Position numbers and translations under genes: made by a program. The notes beneath the pieces were generated by a model. It was not told the origin of the DNA. It ran no database searches and saw nothing but the letters and a program-made list of their open reading frames with translations. A DNA stretch of 5,248 nt from Fibrobacterota bacterium (GTDB lineage: Bacteria; Fibrobacterota; Chitinivibrionia; Chitinivibrionales; JANQEN01): contig JAUXBV010000302.1 in the NCBI GenBank assembly GCA_030619215.1, forward strand, positions 1 to 5,248, read 5' to 3'. Position 1 is the first letter of the stretch; each line of letters opens with the position of its first letter. Positions 1 through 5,248 of this stretch are shown here, piece by piece.

Positions 1-824
1 ATGTCAAGCAGGCTCTGGGGTGCCTGACCCTGGGGAGTAAAGAACACGGTAAAGGTCGTCGGTACATTCGTACCGGCGATGAATGCATCCTGATTGGCGC
101 CGCCAGCCGTTGCTTCGCCGTCGGAAAAGAAGACGATGTAGTGGTCTTTCTTCGGATAGGGAGATGCAAGCATACCATCCTTTGCCGCTTCAAAGCCGGC
201 GTATATATTGGTACTGCTGTTATTCAGTGCGCCGAAGGGCTGATATTCCAGGCATACCATGTTAACAAACATGATCTTGGTCCGAAGATAGTACTTGAGG
301 ATTTCATACCCGGTCTTGGTTCCCGCCAGAGTGCTCTGGTAGGTTTCGTTGAGCGTTAAAAGGGGAATATACCCACCGCTTACATCCGGGGCAGGGCATG
401 TTTTAAAAAGCACGTCGTCGCCCGGTTCGAAATAGAGGGTGGTGCCGAAAACAACAAGCCCTATCTGTGCCTTGGGATTAATGGTGAGGATAGTATCCAC
501 GAGTGCCTCGGTAACGGAGAACCTGGCCCCATCCGGATCCATATCGCTGAACATACTGGAAGAGTTATCGAGGATAAATACTATGGACGGCGTACCGCCA
601 ATGAATTGCTCAATAATTTCGGTCGGTGTGCCCACAGGGATAAAATCGGACATGGCAACAACGTCTTCAGGAACAATGACCTGCGAATCATTGAGATCTT
701 CCGGAAAACCAAGGTAAGAAAATTTGCATGCTTCCTCAGCCATTACCGAATGAGTAATGCCTGAAAGAAACAATCCGACCAACCACATTTTCATAAAAAT
801 CATTGATATAATCTTCCTCGCCAT
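1..824 (-). CDS. Secreted vWA-domain protein, paralogue C (C-terminus beyond window)
   Basis: The reading frame opens at ATG 824 and stays open for 274 codons to the window edge, so the 3' end is missing. Residues 1-29 look like a Sec signal peptide: basic start (MARK), hydrophobic stretch around 14-22, and likely cleavage after V-M-A, before EEAC. Residues about 80-270 form a vWA domain. The MIDAS motif DxSxS is D86-N-S-S-S90, a candidate metal threonine is T205 (SSTNIYAGF), and the third motif is S234-D235-G236 after a hydrophobic strand (HYIVFF). It matches the middle gene of the window in order throughout: the pre-domain DVVxxxxxF...PTExxE, the MIDAS, FEAAK, the SDG strand and VPTTFT. The start is supported by AGGA six bases upstream. 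vWA domains with an intact MIDAS bind protein or glycan ligands through Mg2+/Mn2+; the ligand here is unknown. By colinearity with the middle gene, roughly 600 residues should lie beyond the window. Confidence 0.9.
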   Translation of the reverse strand, partial: MARKIISMIFMKMWLVGLFLSGITHSVMAEEACKFSYLGFPEDLNDSQVIVPEDVVAMSDFIPVGTPTEIIEQFIGGTPSIVFILDNSSSMFSDMDPDGARFSVTEALVDTILTINPKAQIGLVVFGTTLYFEPGDDVLFKTCPAPDVSGGYIPLLTLNETYQSTLAGTKTGYEILKYYLRTKIMFVNMVCLEYQPFGALNNSSTNIYAGFEAAKDGMLASPYPKKDHYIVFFSDGEATAGGANQDAFIAGTNVPTTFTVFFTPQGQAPQSLLD

Positions 825-830
825 GACTTA

Positions 831-836
831 TCCTTT
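831..836 (-). promoter_or_regulatory. Ribosome binding site of paralogue C
   Basis: On the minus strand AAAGGA ends six bases before ATG 824, a normal Shine-Dalgarno spacing. It selects this ATG over the in-frame ATGs at codons 8, 11 and 13, which lie inside the signal peptide and have no comparable site. Confidence 0.7.
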
Positions 837-875
837 ACTGTTTACCTAGCACTTGTTTTAGAATTATCATTTTAC

Positions 876-965
876 TCGTCCTCCTCCTCGTCCTCCTCCT
901 CGTCCTCGATCCTTTAGATCGATTGAATTTTCGAGGACGAGGGACGAGGACGAGAACGAGGACGA
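876..965. repeat. Long imperfect inverted repeat made of 12-bp tandem units
   Basis: The left arm (876-909, 34 nt) and right arm (931-965, 35 nt) are reverse complements apart from two short interior mismatched patches and one extra base. The terminal blocks TCGTCCTC and CTCGTCCTCGA pair exactly. The loop is 21 nt (910-930). Each arm is itself about 2.8 copies of a degenerate 12-bp unit of the form TCGTCCTCSTYC, so the element is a tandem repeat folded back on its complement. In the direction of the genes the pyrimidine arm comes first and the purine arm (GAGGAC/GAGGAG units) second. The transcript could form a stem of about 34 bp starting 45 nt after the stop of the middle gene. It may be a dispersed intergenic element, an mRNA-stabilising or processing hairpin, or a terminator of unusual type; sequence alone does not decide. 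Confidence 0.85.
906..922. repeat. Small hairpin overlapping the loop of the long inverted repeat
   Basis: TCGATC (906-911) and GATCGA (917-922) are perfect complements around a 5-nt loop. The left half overlaps the last four bases of the long left arm, so this short hairpin competes with the innermost pairs of the long stem rather than simply extending it. It may be chance. Confidence 0.4.
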
Positions 966-1009
966 TTTTCTTATTTTAAACCGAAACTACCTATGCATAT
1001 ATCCGATAA

Positions 1010-3694
1010 TTACGGCGTTTCTGTCTGAATGCCCAGTAAAATCTGCTGACTCTTTCTTATATTCTGCCCGCTGACCACAGAAACAATACCCACATAGGCG
1101 CCGCTGCCGACCAGGCGGTCGTACTGGTTCGTTCCGTCCCAGACAAACACCACGGTCTCTTTGATACCGTCTTTGGGATCATCATCTATCTGCTCACCCG
1201 TAAGCTTCCTTATACTGTTCCCCACTGCATCGAAGAGTGTTATCGTTCCTTTCAGGCTGATATGCGGCACCCACGGGCCGACAACCTTCGCTTTAATTAC
1301 CATGCCCTGCTGATCTTCCATCCCTTCGATAGGTATTACCTCTTCCAAATCATCCGGTGTTAAAGGGTTGGGTACCGCTATAACAGTAATTGCGAACTGG
1401 TAGGGTCTTATAGAAAGTGGCGCCCGCCGGTTGAATTCATTATCCTGAACATTCCGCAACAGGTCTTCGACATGAGCGGTATGATCGATCCATAATGAAT
1501 CTCCATCCTGCGGGTACCACTGGGGGGGATTTCGTGAAAGGAGCGATTCCACAAGGAACGTTTGAACCGCACTTTCTTGTTTTATAACAGGCGATAATTT
1601 CATACGCCATGTTTTTGAATTATCGTTTGCCGACAGGTCAAGGAATTTAAAGGGCTCCTGGCTAGTTGGTGAGGGTGTAGGTACCTTCTCTGAGAAAGTT
1701 ACTACCAGCGTATCCAGCACGGTCACCCCTTCTTTTTCCATGAATCCTGGACAGAACAGTCCTTTTAAAACGACCGGCGCCATACTGTCATATATCTCAG
1801 CATTGGTATAGGGGAATGTCTGGCCTGACGGCAGCCCTACCTCTTCGATATTGACCTTTTCATCAATAGCACCGGCATTGCCGTAATAGACACCGGTGAA
1901 TGGTTCACGGGTATCATATTCGGGTATCGCAATAGTAAATCCATAGGAACAGGGGGTAACCGATTCCACATAGACAATGTTGCGCGGGCCGAGGATATCC
2001 ATATATTCCTTAATCATGTCACACTCTTCTGTGGTAAGCACCTCTCCTCCGGCCTGCATAGCCCCAATCTTCTCGGGAAATCCATCAGCATCCTCATCCT
2101 TGTAGAATGCATGATGTACTGCCAGCTCAATTGGCGGATTCACGGTTATCGCATGGCGGACCGTGTCCAACGGGATATCCGCATTCCGGTATACTGCGAT
2201 GAGGCTGTCATAGGCACTGTTCTGAAGGATACCGTCACCAGCAACCGCAGCTGCATACTCACGGGTGAATGTCACCTCATAAAACCGTCCCACCGCCTCT
2301 TTGTTCAACGTCAGATCAAGCTTGTCCGAACCGCCAACATTGGTCAGCTCTACCGCGACCGTATTACCGATAGATGGAACGTTGCCGCTGTCAGGAGGAT
2401 AGAAGCGGAGATCAAGGGTAAGCTGGTCCGGCCGTGCAAAGCTGATTTCAGCGCCATCAAAGACGAAACACAGCCGCCCCTGGTTCCAGCAGTCAATAGA
2501 CTCGAGATCGGGATTACTCGACTGTTTCACCGAAACAGAATAAGTAGCGGTGGTATCCTTATTTTTCGGGTCATTCCAATGCCAGGTATACGAGACATCC
2601 AATGTCAACTCACCATTTTTGTCAAGTACCGCGAACAGGGGATCGAAAAAGGCATCAACGCTGTCAAATGTGGTGCTGGTTACTCCGTTAATAGTCATGC
2701 TTTTCGGCGTGCTGGTAATCACCTTTATACCTCCGGTGATCACACCGAATATTTTACCGAAGAACTCGCTTATTTCTCCCTGCGTCCGCCATACATCACT
2801 GAACTGATTCGTTGCTGAATACCCGTTTTCCTTAATATTCGTGGTCATATTTTTAATCTCGTTCGGTATCGGCATACCGGTCTTGACAAAATAAGCGGTA
2901 AAGGTGGTCGGAACCTCATTCCCATCGATATACTCAAGAAGGTGGGGCTCACGTGCCGCATCAACATTCTGCGCAATACCGTCAGAAAAGAGAACGACAT
3001 AGTGCCGCTTCTTCTCATACGTTGCCGACTGAAATGCTTCTTTGGCCGCTTCAAAGGCAAGTGATATATCGGTGGTGCCGGTATAGGAATTCCTTCCGGA
3101 ATTGTTATAATTCCCGTTAACCAGCGTATAATTATTGCCCAAATCCTGCTGTGAGGGATCAACTTCAATAGCCCATTTCAATTTTTCCGTGGCACTCATA
3201 CTGCCAACCTGCGAGTTCAGTTTGGTAAGCGGCACATAAGAATCATTCCATCCCTGGGTATTGGATAACTGTTTGAAGAATGAATCATCGTCATGGTGAT
3301 ACAGGAGTTTGTTTGAAAACACGGCGATCCCGATTTCCGATGCCGGTGACTGTGCTGCCATAGAATCAATAAGCTCACAGGCCCCTTTATACCGGTTCGA
3401 TGTCGGGTCCATGATACTCATACTTGACGAGTGGTCAATAATTAGAAAGAGCGATATCGTATCAGGAGTGGTGTCGGTTTCCAGGACCTCGGTCGGTGCG
3501 CAATGCTCAAAGGCTTCGGCAAGCATCACCACATCATACCCGACATACACTGTTTCGCCGTCAAAATCGGGCGGACAGTCAAGCCGGGCCTTGCACAGCT
3601 CCCGCGCAGATAAAAGCGTCATCAACAACATAACGAGGATACCTGTCTTTTCTACCCATTTGTAATACACACAATTGTCTCTAGTCATAATCAT
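1010..3694 (-). CDS. Secreted vWA / FlgD-like C-terminal protein, paralogue B (complete)
   Basis: This is a complete 894-codon gene ending in TAA. The basic N-terminus and hydrophobic stretch at residues 18-30 (TGILVMLLMTLLSA) look like a signal peptide. A vWA domain spans about 80-320. Its MIDAS is D87-H-S-S-S91, with candidate threonines T207/T208 (TGTTDIS) and S237-D238-G239 after HYVVLF. The middle region is beta-rich and carries a D401-C-W motif, then 'YDSLIAVYRNADIPLDTVR' at about 495-513. Next is an acidic loop D533-E-D-A-D-G538-F-P-E541, resembling DxDxDG calcium loops. An Ig-like module (about 635-760) shows MAPVVLKG, DTLVVTFSEKV, EPFKF, GDSLWID and NRRAPL. After a PNPL motif (775-778) comes a FlgD-like C-terminal module (about 812-890) with FDAVGN, VWDGTN and VGSGAYVGI. 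In FCB bacteria such modules often end exported proteins, sometimes as sorting signals. The likely role is cation-dependent adhesion or scaffolding outside the cell; the ligand is unknown. It lies 12 nt after the upstream paralogue, so the two are probably co-transcribed. ATG 3688 (codon 3) is an equally possible start. Confidence 0.93.
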   Translation of the reverse strand: MIMTRDNCVYYKWVEKTGILVMLLMTLLSARELCKARLDCPPDFDGETVYVGYDVVMLAEAFEHCAPTEVLETDTTPDTISLFLIIDHSSSMSIMDPTSNRYKGACELIDSMAAQSPASEIGIAVFSNKLLYHHDDDSFFKQLSNTQGWNDSYVPLTKLNSQVGSMSATEKLKWAIEVDPSQQDLGNNYTLVNGNYNNSGRNSYTGTTDISLAFEAAKEAFQSATYEKKRHYVVLFSDGIAQNVDAAREPHLLEYIDGNEVPTTFTAYFVKTGMPIPNEIKNMTTNIKENGYSATNQFSDVWRTQGEISEFFGKIFGVITGGIKVITSTPKSMTINGVTSTTFDSVDAFFDPLFAVLDKNGELTLDVSYTWHWNDPKNKDTTATYSVSVKQSSNPDLESIDCWNQGRLCFVFDGAEISFARPDQLTLDLRFYPPDSGNVPSIGNTVAVELTNVGGSDKLDLTLNKEAVGRFYEVTFTREYAAAVAGDGILQNSAYDSLIAVYRNADIPLDTVRHAITVNPPIELAVHHAFYKDEDADGFPEKIGAMQAGGEVLTTEECDMIKEYMDILGPRNIVYVESVTPCSYGFTIAIPEYDTREPFTGVYYGNAGAIDEKVNIEEVGLPSGQTFPYTNAEIYDSMAPVVLKGLFCPGFMEKEGVTVLDTLVVTFSEKVPTPSPTSQEPFKFLDLSANDNSKTWRMKLSPVIKQESAVQTFLVESLLSRNPPQWYPQDGDSLWIDHTAHVEDLLRNVQDNEFNRRAPLSIRPYQFAITVIAVPNPLTPDDLEEVIPIEGMEDQQGMVIKAKVVGPWVPHISLKGTITLFDAVGNSIRKLTGEQIDDDPKDGIKETVVFVWDGTNQYDRLVGSGAYVGIVSVVSGQNIRKSQQILLGIQTETP

Positions 3695-3695
3695 T

Positions 3696-3708
3696 CTCCC
3701 CTTCCCTT
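3696..3708 (-). promoter_or_regulatory. Ribosome binding region of paralogue B, overlapping the stop of paralogue A
   Basis: The minus strand reads TAAGGGAAGGGGAG just before the start. AAGGGA (3708-3703) lies 8 nt from ATG 3694, while AGGGGAG (3702-3696) lies only 1 nt from ATG 3694 but 7 nt from the in-frame ATG 3688. The site therefore supports two alternative starts two codons apart. AAGGGA shares bases with the TAA stop of the upstream gene (3709-3707), which favours translational coupling. Confidence 0.65.
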
Positions 3709-5248
3709 ATTCTTTTACACCGATAAAATGCCGTAATACCTGCACCGGCCGTTTTATTAGCTTCGACCCGGTATACGGCGTCACGGTAAATATCGCTACA
3801 TATATGCCGGCCCCTACATACCGGTCATTTGAATTCCGCCCGTTCCAGGCATAAAACAGGCTCTTTGTATCATTGTGATAGCCCATAGTCCGTTCGAAAA
3901 TCACCTCATTACCAACCGCATCATACATATTCAGATGTCCTTCCAGCTTGAAATTGTGCAGTTTCTCGGGATTATCAGGTTTCACCTGCAGTATCATGCC
4001 CACCAATTCACCCTCTTTGTTTTTTTCAAGGTATAAATTGTCAAGCAAGCCTGCATCACTGAGAGCACCGGTAATAAACCCGGGTATCTTATCCATTTTG
4101 TCTAGATTGCCCAGATCAAGCGGCGAGACAGCATCCGGAATGAGAGTGAATGGCAACAGTTTCTTCTTGACCGTGAGCATCCGCCGCCTGTTCTTTTCAT
4201 TATTCTGATAATTAAACTCCAGATCAGTTACCTGATCACCTTCCCAGTAGATCCAGATTGAATCTCCACCACTCATCCGATCAACCTCACCGGTTTTACC
4301 GCTGAAGGAGAGCACATAAAACACCATTCTTGCAGTATCAGAACCTGATAGCCTGACATCGGTGGTATAGAGCACATCATTGATGCAGCTTTTGAAATAA
4401 AACGGCTCATGTTTGGTTACCTTATGTATTGATTCTGAGAAGTCAATAATCAGGGTATCGGTTACCAGGTCATCTTCATAGTCGATGAGGTGTGCTTTCA
4501 TGATAATCGGGGCGATACAGTCAATAACAGGGACCGTATCAGCCATGAGCCAACCGCCCTCAGAGAGGATTGCCTCTTCTGTTACCAGAACATCCTCATC
4601 AGTAACATGGGTAACCATTTTAAATGGATCGGATTTGTCCTTCTGCTCCGTAAGGATATAGAGGCCGCCGTCACTCAGGTGCCAGGTGCTGTTCTGGAAA
4701 CCGCGAAATGCCGGCAACGCAATCAAATCTTTCAATTTCGAGACATGCCCATCAGTTAAATCACCCTCTATTTCAACATAGATGCTGTCAATGTACCCGT
4801 CAGCATCGTTGTCAAAGTAGTACCCCCGTTTCACACAAATAAGCGTGGTTATTTTAAAGGGGATAGTGATTCGAAGGGTATCCAAAGGAAGTTTCGGATT
4901 TCTGAACGTCGCGACAAAACTGTCAAGAACAGCATGGCCGAGGGTACCGTCATTCTTATCCGGTGACGGATCAACCTCCCGGGGAAAGGTATAACTGAAA
5001 TAGTCCCCTTTATCCTCAAGGGTAAACGTTTCAAGGTCGGGATTCGGTGCCTCGGTATTGGTTATTTCCACTGACACATCTTTATAGCCATACCAGATAT
5101 CGACTTTCTCCTCTTTAAAACGGATCTCCAGCTCATCCATTGTTTCATTAGCTAAAGTTATAGGTTGGCCATTGTGATAAAACGTAAGCCCCCGTTCCCA
5201 GCAATCGGTAATTGTGGAATCCGGAAGAACAGCATTCTCCTCTACAAT
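3707..5248 (-). CDS. vWA-family paralogue A, C-terminal part (N-terminus beyond window)
   Basis: The frame is open from the window edge (5248) to TAA at 3709-3707, giving 513 visible residues. The first ATG at 5140 is not the real start: the 36 codons before it continue the same frame and encode D15-C-W-E-R-G, which aligns with D401-C-W-N-Q-G of the neighbouring complete gene. From DCW to the end the lengths are nearly equal (499 and 494 residues). Shared landmarks in order, in visible-residue numbering: LDSFVATFR..LPLDTLR (about 108-126); a full D146-N-D-A-D-G-Y-I-D154 acidic loop; IAPIIMKA; DTLIIDFSESI; HEPFYF; GDSIWIY; an NRR motif (about 353-355); and a FlgD-like end with YDAVGN, AWNGRN and VGAGIYVAI. 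No vWA is visible because that region would lie upstream; its presence is inferred from the paralogue. The PNP motif before the last module is replaced by PDAVSP. The role is probably as for the neighbour, an exported adhesion or scaffold protein. Confidence 0.9.
   Translation of the reverse strand: MVEENAVLPDSTITDCWERGLTFYHNGQPITLANETMDELEIRFKEEKVDIWYGYKDVSVEITNTEAPNPDLETFTLEDKGDYFSYTFPREVDPSPDKNDGTLGHAVLDSFVATFRNPKLPLDTLRITIPFKITTLICVKRGYYFDNDADGYIDSIYVEIEGDLTDGHVSKLKDLIALPAFRGFQNSTWHLSDGGLYILTEQKDKSDPFKMVTHVTDEDVLVTEEAILSEGGWLMADTVPVIDCIAPIIMKAHLIDYEDDLVTDTLIIDFSESIHKVTKHEPFYFKSCINDVLYTTDVRLSGSDTARMVFYVLSFSGKTGEVDRMSGGDSIWIYWEGDQVTDLEFNYQNNEKNRRRMLTVKKKLLPFTLIPDAVSPLDLGNLDKMDKIPGFITGALSDAGLLDNLYLEKNKEGELVGMILQVKPDNPEKLHNFKLEGHLNMYDAVGNEVIFERTMGYHNDTKSLFYAWNGRNSNDRYVGAGIYVAIFTVTPYTGSKLIKRPVQVLRHFIGVKE

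Larger units (their letters stand above)
825..1009. other. Non-coding spacer between paralogues B and C
   Basis: This 185-base gap separates the TAA of the middle gene from the ATG of the last one, in contrast to the 12-base gap between the first two genes. Most of it is the long inverted repeat at 876-965. The flank next to the upstream gene (966-1009) is AT-rich, with TTTTCTTATTTT at 966-977 on the plus strand and a small palindrome TATGCATA at 992-999. The flank next to the downstream start (825-875) is AT-rich and carries the ribosome binding site. I see no open frame with a start codon and no convincing promoter. Confidence 0.8.

Noticed and set aside
439..717. 92-codon plus-strand frame
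   Set aside because: It is antisense to the signal peptide/vWA part of paralogue C, which has an intact MIDAS and conserved order; no independent support.
863..868. GATAAT as a possible -10 box upstream of paralogue C
   Set aside because: The -35 region would fall inside the repetitive arm and shows no TTGACA-like hexamer; a lone AT-rich hexamer in an AT-rich flank is not enough.
874..912. Minus-strand acidic mini-frame (Glu/Asp run ending in TAA) through the purine arm
   Set aside because: It is about 13 codons between two in-frame stops and has no start codon; it is a by-product of the GAGGAC repeat.
876..965. CRISPR array
   Set aside because: The repeats are 12-bp, contiguous and degenerate, arranged as two inverted blocks with no spacers.
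876..977. Classical intrinsic terminator
   Set aside because: The T-run sits after the hairpin only on the plus strand, where there is no gene to terminate. In the gene direction the hairpin is followed by GTAAAATG rather than a U-tract.
2111..2818. 235-codon open frame on the plus strand
   Set aside because: It lies fully antisense to the middle gene, whose frame is continuous and matches its paralogues there. The plus-strand translation is rich in R, I and C without domain logic and has no paralogous counterpart, so it is a shadow frame.
2845..3168. 107-codon minus-strand frame inside the middle gene
   Set aside because: It is an out-of-frame shadow within the vWA coding sequence, with a composition full of R, P and I and no recognisable start signal.
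3309..3665. 118-codon plus-strand frame
   Set aside because: It is antisense to the conserved MIDAS region of paralogue B.

Overview
The window holds three protein-coding genes, all on the minus strand, read in the order 5248->3707, 3694->1010, 824->1. Two are cut by the window edges: the first lacks its N-terminal part and the last lacks its C-terminal part. The middle gene (894 codons) is complete. Comparing the translations by eye shows that all three are copies of one architecture. This runs: signal peptide, von Willebrand factor A (vWA) domain with a MIDAS metal site, a beta-rich middle region with an acidic calcium-loop-like motif, an 'xAPxxxKA...DTLxxxFSE' Ig-like module, and a FlgD-like C-terminal module ('FDAVGN ... 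WDG.N..DR.VG.GAYV'). The window is therefore a slice of a tandem array of secreted or surface-exposed vWA paralogues.

Layout. Positions 1-824 carry the N-terminal 274 codons of paralogue C (signal peptide and vWA domain). Positions 825-1009 are non-coding and dominated by an unusual, very long imperfect hairpin (876-965). Both of its arms are built from a degenerate 12-bp repeat of the type TCGTCCTCSTYC. Positions 1010-3694 are the complete paralogue B. Only 12 bases separate its start from the stop of paralogue A, and the ribosome binding site of B overlaps that stop. Positions 3707-5248 are the C-terminal 513 codons of paralogue A. A and B are almost certainly co-transcribed. Whether C is in the same transcript depends on what the hairpin does.

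Organism. Base composition is balanced and the genes are bacterial in style (Shine-Dalgarno sites, Sec-type signal peptides, tight spacing). Large secreted proteins combining vWA, 'DxDxDG' loops, 'DTLxVTFSE' modules, an 'NRR' motif before the last domain and a FlgD-like C-terminus remind me most of Fibrobacterota/Chitinispirillia and other FCB-group bacteria. This is recall of style, not a database match, and should be treated as tentative.

Function. vWA domains with an intact MIDAS bind ligands through a divalent cation. With signal peptides and a FlgD-like C-terminal module (which in FCB bacteria often sits at the end of exported proteins), these proteins are plausibly cell-surface or extracellular adhesion or scaffold factors. 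No enzyme motif was seen and no specific ligand can be inferred. I found no tRNA, rRNA, CRISPR array, transposase or integrase.
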